Positions 1 through 5,319 of a stretch of 7,873 bases of DNA are shown piece by piece. The stretch spans positions 1 through 7,873 of the forward strand of contig CAZLLU010000033.1 in NCBI GenBank assembly GCA_964560855.1. The letters are read 5' to 3'. The notes below the pieces were generated by a model, which did not search any database, had not been told where the DNA came from, and saw only the letters and a program-made list of their open reading frames with translations. The position numbers and the translations under genes were made by a program. The DNA is from CAJBLF01 sp964560855 (GTDB lineage Bacteria > Patescibacteriota > Gracilibacteria > Absconditabacterales > Absconditicoccaceae). Position 1 is the stretch's first letter; every line of letters begins with the position of its first letter.

Positions 1-74
1 TGACTGTCGGAAAGCTTGATCCGCAATCTGTGGAAAAAGAATGTATAAAAATTTATTATCATTGTAAAAAATAA
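1..74 (+). CDS. possible 3' end of an upstream plus-strand gene
   Basis: Reading from base 3 gives 23 residues, beginning TVGKLDPQSVEKEC and ending HCKK, then TAA at 72-74. The stop is followed six bases later by a GC-rich hairpin with a T-run, as expected for the end of a transcribed gene. The residue mix looks like protein, but the fragment is too short to assign to any family. It is also too short to exclude chance, since no other support is visible inside the window. Confidence 0.3.
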   Translation, partial: TVGKLDPQSVEKECIKIYYHCKK

Positions 75-98
75 AAAAACCCGCCTAAGCGGGTTTTT
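75..98. terminator. bidirectional intrinsic terminator
   Basis: CCCGC (80-84) pairs with GCGGG (89-93) around a CTAA loop. An A-run lies on the left and TTTTT on the right, so the hairpin has a U-tract in both directions. It sits 17 bases past the stop of the minus-strand H1-like gene and just after the TAA of the possible plus-strand gene, and can end both transcripts. Confidence 0.85.
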
Positions 99-115
99 CT
101 TATACTCAAGAGAAA

Positions 116-484
116 TTATTTCTTGATCTTGACAGCAGCTCGTCCAACCAATTTCTTAACTGGTTTTTTAGCAACTTTTTTAGCAGCCTTTTTAACCTTC
201 TTAACTTTTTTAACTGGTTTCTTAGCTACCTTTTTAGCCTTTTTAGCTGGTTTCTTAGCAACTTTCTTAGCAACTTTTTTAGCCGGCTTTTTAGCGACTT
301 TTTTAGCGACTTTTTTAGCAGCTTTTTTAGCTGGCTTCTTAGCAACTTTCTTAGCAACTTTCTTTACAGCTTTTTTAGTAACTTTTTTAGTAACTTTTTT
401 AGCTACCTTTTTAGCTGGTTTTTTAGCAACTTTTTTAGTAACTTTCTTTACAGCTTTTTTAGCTGGTTTTTTCTTTGCTACCAT
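116..484 (-). CDS. histone H1-like lysine-rich repeat protein
   Basis: This 122-residue protein is about half lysine. Almost the whole length is built from four-residue units of the KKVA, KKPA, KKVT and KKAA kind, and only the last dozen residues (LVGRAAVKIKK) break the pattern. That composition matches the C-terminal-domain type of histone H1-like bacterial proteins, such as chlamydial Hc2 and similar proteins in other bacteria, which bind DNA through charge and compact the nucleoid. That role is an inference from composition, since low-complexity lysine proteins carry no catalytic motif. The start is ATG at 482-484 and the stop is TAA. There is no Shine-Dalgarno sequence. A promoter lies at 530-557 and a terminator follows at 75-98, so it is probably a single-gene transcript. 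The gene has one glycine codon (GGA) and no TGA. The repeats also make the DNA a degenerate tandem repeat, prone to length change. A decayed paralogue lies at 888-1005. Confidence 0.85.
   Translation of the reverse strand: MVAKKKPAKKAVKKVTKKVAKKPAKKVAKKVTKKVTKKAVKKVAKKVAKKPAKKAAKKVAKKVAKKPAKKVAKKVAKKPAKKAKKVAKKPVKKVKKVKKAAKKVAKKPVKKLVGRAAVKIKK
139..480. repeat. degenerate 12-base tandem repeat inside the H1-like gene
   Basis: The coding sequence of the H1-like protein is a run of near-copies of 12-base units such as TTAGCAACTTTC, TTAGCAACTTTT and TTAGCTGGTTTT on the plus strand, each encoding a KKVA or KKPA unit. Copies vary at synonymous positions, which suggests that some drift followed expansion. 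Copy number is likely to vary between strains by slippage or recombination. Confidence 0.8.
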
Positions 485-529
485 TGTGAGTAGATAATAA
501 GAGAATAAAAAAAGAGATATAACAGTTAA

Positions 530-557
530 TATATAGATTATGTGGTTCTAATTGCAA
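530..557 (-). promoter_or_regulatory. likely promoter of the H1-like gene
   Basis: On the minus strand TTGCAA (552-557) lies 16 bases before TATATA (530-535), with TATATT also available two bases further on. The spacing equals that of the two clearer promoters at 1516-1543 and 2001-2028. Transcription would begin near 523 and leave a leader of about 40 bases, which contains the element shared with the decayed paralogue. Confidence 0.5.
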
Positions 558-567
558 GAGAAAATGG

Positions 568-594
568 AAAAAAGAGGGGCAAATATATCCCTCT
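568..594 (-). terminator. intrinsic terminator, minus strand
   Basis: On the minus strand AGAGGG (589-594) pairs with CCCTCT (573-578) around a ten-base AT-rich loop and runs straight into a T-run (568-573 as A on the plus strand). It lies about 80 bases past the TAG of the small ORF at 674-802 and just upstream of the H1-like promoter. It therefore implies some minus-strand transcript arriving from the right. Confidence 0.5.
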
Positions 595-673
595 GTTTTG
601 CTAGTTCATACCTGATCTAACTCCTTCTGCCTTTACCGTTTTTTCTGTTGATTAATTTTTTTTTACATGATTG

Positions 674-802
674 CTATGATTTTTTTTCCGTTTTCTGAAT
701 GCTGTTTCTTCTGTCCCCCAAAAATGTTTTCGGTGATCTGAAATTGAATTTTGGTAGTTCAACTCCCATGTTTTCTAATGCGATTCTTAATGAATTTCTC
801 AT
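674..802 (-). CDS. doubtful 42-residue basic protein
   Basis: An ATG at 800-802 opens a 42-codon frame to TAG at 674-676, starting MRNSLRIALENMGVELP and ending QKTEKKS. It is basic and has no recognised family. In its favour, a minus-strand terminator follows at 568-594, and a weak promoter (TTGCAG, 16 bases, TATGTT) can be placed just after the preceding terminator at 877-897. Against it are its short length, the lack of a ribosome-binding site, and the T-rich DNA around it. A longer frame without ATG extends back to about 871. Confidence 0.3.
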   Translation of the reverse strand: MRNSLRIALENMGVELPKFNFRSPKTFLGDRRNSIQKTEKKS

Positions 803-876
803 GTTTTGTAGTTTTTTATGTTTGAATACACAACATAGTAAATCTTTCAATGACTGCAAGGATAAATTTTTTTATG

Positions 877-897
877 AAAAACCCCGTTTAAGCGGGG
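877..897 (-). terminator. intrinsic terminator after the decayed H1-like copy
   Basis: CCCCG (882-886) pairs with CGGGG (893-897) around a six-base loop. On the minus strand the stem is followed by TTTTT (877-881). It overlaps the frame-corrected TAA (888-890) of the decayed H1-like copy and fits as that gene's original terminator. Confidence 0.8.
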
Positions 898-1005
898 CTC
901 GTAAAACTGCATTCTGAATTGTTTTTTGTCTTGATGACAGCAGCATTCTTTTTTTGTAGCAGGTTTTGTAGCAGCAGTTTTTTTGACTGGTTTTTTAGCT
1001 GCTAT
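888..1005 (-). pseudogene. decayed histone H1-like paralogue
   Basis: Reading leftward from 1005, the codons give IAAKKPVKKTAATKPATKK, clearly the same kind of protein as the H1-like gene at 116-484. The position of the start codon holds ATA instead of ATG. In the run of seven A (949-955 as T on the plus strand) one extra base shifts the frame. Dropping one A restores KKNAAVIKTK, which mirrors the AAVKIKK end of the intact gene, and reaches TAA at 888-890 inside the terminator. The upstream leader also matches that of the intact gene. The similarity is seen directly; loss of function is inferred from the missing ATG and the frameshift. A sequencing error in the homopolymer could explain the frameshift but not the ATA. 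Confidence 0.65.
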
Positions 1006-1013
1006 GGGTGAAC

Positions 1014-1039
1014 GATAAAAAGAGAATAAAAAGAGATAT
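1014..1039 (-). repeat. leader element shared by the two H1-like copies
   Basis: The plus-strand text GATAA, two or three bases, GAGAATAAAA, then AGAGATAT occurs here and again at about 493-520. In both places it lies directly upstream of the first codon of an H1-like reading frame. This shows that the duplication covered the 5' untranslated region as well as the coding part. Whether the element has a role, for instance in translation, is unknown. Confidence 0.6.
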
Positions 1040-1070
1040 GATGATATGATTTTTTTTTGGTAATGTTTAA

Positions 1071-1092
1071 GCCCCGGAATTCCGGGGCTTTT
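1071..1092. terminator. perfect GC-rich hairpin, likely terminator
   Basis: The 18-base palindrome GCCCCGGAATTCCGGGGC (1071-1088) folds into a strong stem. It lies 17 bases past the stop of the minus-strand gene at 1106-1477 and is the natural terminator for it. The T-run after the stem is weak on the minus strand (TTAAACATT) and better on the plus strand (TTTT at 1089-1092), so it may work in both directions. Confidence 0.65.
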
Positions 1093-1105
1093 GGGTTAAT
1101 ACGAT

Positions 1106-1477
1106 TTAATAGATTTCCTTGATTTTTTTTGGTTTGAGGAATTGGAGGATTTGTTTTGCTATGCGGCCTGCTATAGCGCGCAATGACTTAAAGAGATGCT
1201 CGCTGAAATCCTGAAGCTCTCTTTTGAGCGTTCCGTAGTGATCTTGGCTTTCCTCGAAACCGAACACTTTTTTCTTTACCCAGTAAGTAAATGCTTTTAG
1301 TATATCGTTCTCTTTTTCTGGGTGTTGGTGGAGGAACGATTCGAGTTCTCGTGGTTGGTCGTAATACCAATTGTGAACGATTCTCTCATCTGCTTCCAAT
1401 ACTCTGTCCATTGCGGTCGGTCGTCCGATAGTAATAATCCTTTGGTTAGACGTATACGCTACTCTTATTGTTTTCAT
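1106..1477 (-). CDS. hypothetical protein, 123 residues
   Basis: I do not recognise this gene. It encodes a charged, probably soluble and largely helical protein with no signal peptide or membrane segment. The N-terminal third (MKTIRVAYTSNQRIITIGRP) looks like short beta strands. The middle is rich in acidic residues, aromatics and histidine (NWYYDQPRELESFLHQHPEK). The C-terminus is strongly basic (LKPKKIKEIY), which might allow nucleic-acid contact. The ATG at 1475-1477 is preceded in frame by TAA at 1481-1483, so the start is well bounded. It has a strong promoter of its own at 1516-1543 and a terminator at 1071-1092, hence a single-gene transcript. Its four glycines all use GGN codons and none uses TGA. 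Confidence 0.7.
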   Translation of the reverse strand: MKTIRVAYTSNQRIITIGRPTAMDRVLEADERIVHNWYYDQPRELESFLHQHPEKENDILKAFTYWVKKKVFGFEESQDHYGTLKRELQDFSEHLFKSLRAIAGRIAKQILQFLKPKKIKEIY

Positions 1478-1515
1478 GTCTTATTTTTTTTATTTTATTA
1501 TTTTTTATCTTATAT

Positions 1516-1543
1516 CTTATATATATTTTAATATAAATGTCAA
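1516..1543 (-). promoter_or_regulatory. promoter of the 1106-1477 gene
   Basis: On the minus strand TTGACA (1538-1543) is separated by 16 bases from TATAAG (1516-1521), in a run that continues ATATAAGAT. A perfect -35 and a near-consensus -10 make this a strong vegetative-type promoter. Transcription would start near 1509 and give a leader of about 30 bases without a Shine-Dalgarno sequence. The -35 lies in a 21-base exact repeat shared with the promoter at 2001-2028. Confidence 0.75.
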
Positions 1544-1555
1544 GTAAATAAAAAG
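1535..1555. repeat. 21-base exact repeat, copy 1
   Basis: Bases 1535-1555 are identical to 2020-2040. Read on the minus strand, the repeat contains a T5 terminator tail followed by TATTTAC and the TTGACA box of a promoter. Similarity continues to the -10 box TATAAGATAT in both copies, so a whole terminator-tail plus promoter module appears to be duplicated. Confidence 0.85.
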
Positions 1556-1572
1556 GACTGGATATTCCAGTC
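1550..1572 (-). terminator. intrinsic terminator of the membrane protein gene
   Basis: On the minus strand GACTGGA (1566-1572) pairs with TCCAGTC (1556-1562) around a three-base loop, followed by C and TTTTT. It lies 17 bases past the TAA of the gene at 1589-1975. Its T-run touches the promoter of the next gene, giving a very tight terminator/promoter junction. Confidence 0.8.
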
Positions 1573-1588
1573 ACTTTCTTTTTTCTTG

Positions 1589-1975
1589 TTAAGGGTTCGC
1601 AACTTTTATGATGTTGCGATACATTGAGAAACAAGGAATTCGACAGCCCACGACAGTGAATTGATATGTATTGCCTTCGTGGATGTGTTGGTATATGTCG
1701 TAGGGGTTGAATTTGAGGTAGATAACCTCATCGGAGCATTCGAAGGTCTCGTCTTCTGTATAAATGAGATACTTCGATGTCGTTTTTTCATCTTCATTTT
1801 CTGTGATGTGTACCTTGTCGGTAACGGTTGCTATAACAGTGATTTTTGTTAGCGGCCTGCCTACGGCAAACACTATCACTGCGATAATGACTAGGATTAT
1901 TATTGTGCCAACAAGAGTTGGTCTACCCGAGGATTTGCTGAATCTCGATCTTTGTTCGTTGTTTGTTTTATGCAT
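1589..1975 (-). CDS. single-pass membrane-anchored hypothetical protein, 128 residues
   Basis: The first 20 or so residues are polar and basic (MHKTNNEQRSRFSKSSGRP). They are followed by one hydrophobic helix of about 18 residues (VGTIIILVIIAVIVFAVG) and a soluble domain of about 85 residues. By the positive-inside rule the N-terminus stays in the cytoplasm and the domain is exported. The domain contains TATVTDKVHI, SKYLIYTEDETFECSDE, LKFNPYDIY, GNTYQFTVVGCRIP and SMYRNI. From memory this order resembles small anchored proteins seen in phages and mobile elements (tVTdK, YLvyTe, D, lKFnssDiY, G.tY.f.v.G.R.p..S.YrNI). I would not assign a family number without a profile search. Its five glycines use no TGA. 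It has its own promoter (2001-2028) and terminator (1550-1572). The ATG is at 1973-1975, about 20 bases after the expected transcription start, with no Shine-Dalgarno sequence. Confidence 0.75.
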   Translation of the reverse strand: MHKTNNEQRSRFSKSSGRPTLVGTIIILVIIAVIVFAVGRPLTKITVIATVTDKVHITENEDEKTTSKYLIYTEDETFECSDEVIYLKFNPYDIYQHIHEGNTYQFTVVGCRIPCFSMYRNIIKVANP

Positions 1976-2000
1976 ATTTGTTATTTTTTTTGTTTAATAT

Positions 2001-2028
2001 CTTATATCTATTCGTTATAAAATGTCAA
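2001..2028 (-). promoter_or_regulatory. promoter of the 1589-1975 gene
   Basis: On the minus strand TTGACA (2023-2028) is separated by 16 bases from TATAAG (2001-2006), continuing ATATT. It has the same boxes, spacing and flanks as the promoter at 1516-1543. Transcription would start near 1994. Confidence 0.75.
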
Positions 2029-2040
2029 GTAAATAAAAAG
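2020..2040. repeat. 21-base exact repeat, copy 2
   Basis: This is identical to 1535-1555 and again carries a T5 tail and the TTGACA box on the minus strand. Here the bases beyond the tail (2041-2060) form only a feeble stem, and no minus-strand gene lies to the right to be terminated. The tail therefore looks like a relic of the copied junction. Confidence 0.85.
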
Positions 2041-2090
2041 AGGTGGTTTTCCCATTGTTTTACGTTTTGAAATTTCTACTATCTCTATGT

Positions 2091-2108
2091 TATCCGCATC
2101 AGCGGATA
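2091..2108 (+). promoter_or_regulatory. perfect hairpin in the secA leader
   Basis: TATCCGC (2091-2097) and GCGGATA (2102-2108) form a perfect seven-pair stem with an ATCA loop, 26 bases before the preferred secA start. A weak promoter can be drawn just upstream (TTGAAA at 2067-2072, then TTATCC at 2090-2095), which would put the hairpin at the very 5' end of the message. It could stabilise the transcript, bind a regulator as an operator, or have no role. No SecM-like leader peptide is visible. Confidence 0.4.
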
Positions 2109-2134
2109 CTTATTTTAGCAATTTTAGAAAAACG

Positions 2135-5100
2135 ATGTTTGGAAAATTGATAAGTCTGATAGCTGGCGATTATAACCAAAAGCAGCTCAAGAAGCTCCAG
2201 CCTATTATAAAGAAGATAGGTGAATTTTTCACAGAATTTGATTCACTTTCTGATGATCAGATCAAAGCAAAGACTCAGGAATTCAAGGATAGACTCGCTA
2301 AGGGCGAAACCTTGGATGATATTTTGCCTGAAGCATTCGCTGTGGTCAAGCAGGCCTGCAAAAGGATGGTCGGCTCTGAAGTAGAGGTCAAATGAGAAAA
2401 ATTGGTCCGAAATATGGTCCCTTATGATGTTCAATTGATTGGATGAATCATTTTGCACAAAGGAATCATTGCTGAGATGAAGACCTGAGAAGGAAAAACG
2501 TTGGTCGCTGTCGCTCCTGTGTATCTGAATGCGTTGTCTGGCAAATGAGTGCATGTTGTTACGGTTAATGATTACCTAGCATCTCGTGATGCACAATGGA
2601 TGGGACATGTGTACAATCGATTGGGACTTACTTGTGGATGTGTGACTAAGACAGTTTCTTTGCAAAAAAGAAGAGAAGAATATGCCAAGGATATTACCTA
2701 TATCGAAAACTCAGAACTCGGATTTGATTATTTGAGAGATAATCTTGTAAAGTCTATGAAGGAGAGGTCACTTGTCCGAAGACCGTTAAATTATGCTATC
2801 GTGGATGAGGTAGATAGTATTTTGATTGATGAGGCGAGAACGCCATTGATTATTTCTGAACCGAATGCGGAAGCAACCGAAAAATATGTATATTATGCAC
2901 AGATAGCGAGAGGATTGATGCCATGCACCAGCAAAAAGAAAGTCTCCAAATGATTGCTCCAAGAGCTTTTAACCGAAGGGAAATCCGGTAAGGATCAGGA
3001 AGAAGATGGAGATTATTATATCGATGAGAAGACCAAGACCGCTTCTCTTAGTGGTAAAGGTATAGCAAAATTGGAGGAAATCCTCAAGGTAGAAAACCTC
3101 TATAAGGATCTTGGATACGAAGAGATCCATCATATCGAGAATGCACTTCGTGCACAGGCAGTCTATGAAAAAGACAAAGAATATATCGTCAAAGATAATG
3201 AAGTTTTGATTGTCGATGAGCATACAGGTCGTACGATGCCAGGAAGAAGATTTTCTGAAGGATTGCATCAAGCGATTGAAGCAAAAGAATGAGTCAGAAT
3301 CCAAAAAGAATCCAAGACATTAGCTACTATTACGTACCAGAATTTCTTCAAACAATATAATAAGATTTGTGGTATGACAGGTACAGCATTGACGGAAGGA
3401 GAGGAATTTGAGAAAATATATGAATTGTCTGTCCTTGAAGTTCCCACCAACAAACCAACGATTAGAGTCGATAGAAATGATAAAGTTTATTACAATGAGT
3501 CCGTTAAATGGAAATTCGTCAAACAGCATATCCAATTTGCTCATGAGATAGGACAACCGATTTTGATTGGTACTGCGAATATCGCAACATCAGAATATGT
3601 TTCCAGAATATTGGAAAAAGATGCTATCACGCATTATGTCTTGAATGCAAAGTTCCATGAACAGGAGGCACATATTGTTTCTCAAGCTGGAAAATTTAAA
3701 AGTGTCGTCGTTGCTACCAACATGGCCGGTAGGGGAACGGATATCAAGCTTGAACAAGGTTTGAATGAAAAACTTGCAGACAATTATGCAAAGTGGATCA
3801 AAAAACAAGTCAGCACTGAAAATAAATGAGTGTCTGCAGTTGTATATTCGTCTGTGGAATTTGAACTTACCATGGATGGTATCAGAAGACAATTGGCTAT
3901 AAGTGATGATATGATCAGAGGCGCTCAGTCAGAATGGATACGTAATGATGGTATCATGATGAAGATAAAATTCAATGGATGAAAAAAAGCGAATACCGAT
4001 GCATTTGCTGAGATCTTTTGTAAGCCTGCAGAAGGTGAAGCCAAAGAAACTATCCAACAAGATTTCCATTATGGATTATTCATTCTCGGTACAGAAAAAC
4101 ATGAATCCAGAAGAATCGATAATCAGTTGAGAGGTCGTGCGGGAAGACAATGAGACCCTGGTGTTTCTGTTTTCTTTGTCGCACTTGATGATCTGATTAT
4201 GCGTAAGATGTGAGGCGAAAGAATCCAAGGAATCGCAGCTATGTTGCTTGGAAAATCAGAGTTGGAAAATCTTGAGCTTACCCAAAGTCAATTCACTAGC
4301 TCTATCGTTAGATCCCAAAAACAGATGGAGGGATGGCATTTCGGTATCAGAAAACAACTGTTCGATTACGATAGCGTCATCAATAAACAGAGACAAGCAA
4401 TCTATAAGAAGAGGGATGATATCCTTGGTAGCGAGACAGATGAAAATATGAGAAAATATCTTGTAGAGACCATAAAGTTTGAGATACAGGAAAATATGGA
4501 TGATATTGTCCATCAGCAGATTACAAATGCACAAGCATTGGAACAGTCTCCAACACAATTTCTTCGTGTGATGGACAAGGAATTCTCCCTAAATCTCGAC
4601 AACCAACAGATGCAAAAATTTGCTGAGATGACCTTCGATCAGTTGCAGGTAGAGCTTTCTCTTTTCATGCTTGATCAGCTCAAAAATAAATTCGCTATGA
4701 TGGATGTAGATAGATTGTATCAGATATTCAAGGATGTTTACTTATATCATTTGGATACACTTCGAGTGAAGCATCTTGATGAGATGGAATATCTTAGGGA
4801 TAAGGTCGGACTCATGTGATATGCACAGCTTGATCCGTTGATTGTCTACAAATCAGAAGCGTATGATAAATTCCAGACATTGCTATATAGACTGAAATTT
4901 GATGTGACTGCATATATCGCTGGTATAGATTTCGTTATGCTTCAGCAGCAACAGCAAGCTCCGCAAGTCATCGAGGTTAACTCCAAGAGTGAGGCAGAAT
5001 ATCTCAAGATGCTTGAGAAAGTCGGTGCTGAGATGAAAAATGTGAAAGTTGAAATGCCAACGAAGCCTGAACCTCAGAAAATGGTTTACGAAAATACTGA

Positions 5101-5263
5101 TGGTTTTGAAATCTTCGAAGTCGATGATAAGAATCAGCCAAAATGAACGCCTGATGTTTTTGATGAACCTACTATACCACAACCAGGAGGCAAGACCAGA
5201 CCTAATGATTCATGTCCTTGTGGATCTGGTAAGAAGTACAAGAAATGTTGTGGTGCAAAATAA
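2135..5263 (+). CDS. secA: preprotein translocase ATPase SecA (code 25)
   Basis: SecA is the cytoplasmic motor that pushes unfolded preproteins through the SecYEG channel using ATP. With TGA read as glycine the frame gives 1042 residues. It shows the usual order: the N-terminal start MFGKLISLIAGDYN, PYDVQLIGG, the P-loop MKTGEGKT (K about 121), DEVDSILIDEARTPLI (about 224), HTGRTMPGRRFSEGLHQAI, GMTGTA (413), TNMAGRGTDIKL (532), GTEKHESRRIDNQLRGR (652) with AGRQGDPG, and FDYDSVINKQRQ of the helical scaffold. It ends with a SEC-C zinc site CPCGSGKKYKKCCG (1027-1040). Twelve TGA codons lie at 2393, 2444, 2486, 2546, 2951, 3290, 3827, 3980, 4151, 4211, 4817 and 5144. Those at 2486 and 4151 encode the P-loop and RQGD glycines. 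The protein is longer than the roughly 840-900 residues usual for SecA, chiefly because of about 100 extra residues at 537-645. I chose ATG 2135 because SecA proteins begin there; an in-frame ATG at 2087 would add 16 unusual residues and lies in the probable promoter. The stop is TAA. Under the standard code it would appear as a dozen or so fragments. Confidence 0.97.
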
Positions 5264-5274
5264 TAAATTTCGTA

Positions 5275-5296
5275 AGGGACGTTCGCGAACGTCCCT
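5275..5296. repeat. 22-base perfect palindrome between secA and mtaB
   Basis: AGGGACGTTCG (5275-5285) and its reverse complement CGAACGTCCCT (5286-5296) abut, making a perfect palindrome. Two more outer pairs are possible if one A is bulged. It lies 11 bases after the secA stop and 23 before the mtaB start. There is no clean T-run after it on either strand, so it is a poor intrinsic terminator. Candidates are a REP-like palindromic element, an operator over the -35 region of mtaB, or an mRNA 3'-end stabiliser. Confidence 0.75.
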
Positions 5297-5302
5297 ACAT
5301 TA

Positions 5303-5308
5303 TATAAT
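5303..5308 (+). promoter_or_regulatory. consensus -10 box TATAAT before mtaB
   Basis: A perfect TATAAT ends 12 bases before the first mtaB ATG (5320). Transcription from it would start near 5315 and give an almost leaderless message, consistent with the lack of a Shine-Dalgarno sequence. The -35 position falls inside the palindrome and shows no TTGACA-like box, so either a regulator acts there or the match is chance in AT-rich DNA. Confidence 0.4.
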
Positions 5309-5319
5309 AAATTTTCTTG

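Larger units (their letters stand above)
485..1105. other. intergenic region without a secure gene
   Basis: Between the H1-like gene and the hypothetical gene at 1106-1477 the sequence is AT-rich with long T-runs on the plus strand. It holds the H1-like promoter, three hairpin terminators, the doubtful small ORF at 674-802 and the decayed H1-like copy at 888-1005. An open plus-strand frame around 621-958 is rich in Phe and Leu and runs through a terminator, so I read it as chance. I see no tRNA or other structured RNA in this stretch. Confidence 0.6.

Noticed and set aside
139..480. Tandem repeat considered as a CRISPR array
   Set aside because: Units are 12 bases with no spacers and encode a regular amino-acid repeat.
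123..497. Plus-strand open frame rich in FLATFLAAFL repeats, looking like a hydrophobic repeat protein
   Set aside because: It is the exact antisense of the lysine-repeat gene; the promoter and terminator support the minus strand.
621..958. Plus-strand frame containing LNFGSSTPMFSNA, which recalls ribonucleotide reductase
   Set aside because: The match covers only about nine residues, the frame is Phe/Leu-rich from T-runs and crosses a terminator hairpin, and no other reductase motif is present.
2087..2134. Upstream ATG giving a 16-residue N-terminal extension of SecA
   Set aside because: SecA proteins start at the MFGKL-like segment. The extension covers the probable -10 box and a hairpin, and contains no signal expected for a cytoplasmic ATPase.
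2393..5146. secA as a pseudogene with many nonsense mutations
   Set aside because: Every interruption is TGA, never TAA or TAG. Where the family alignment is clear they fall on glycine, and there is no frameshift. Recoding explains all of it.
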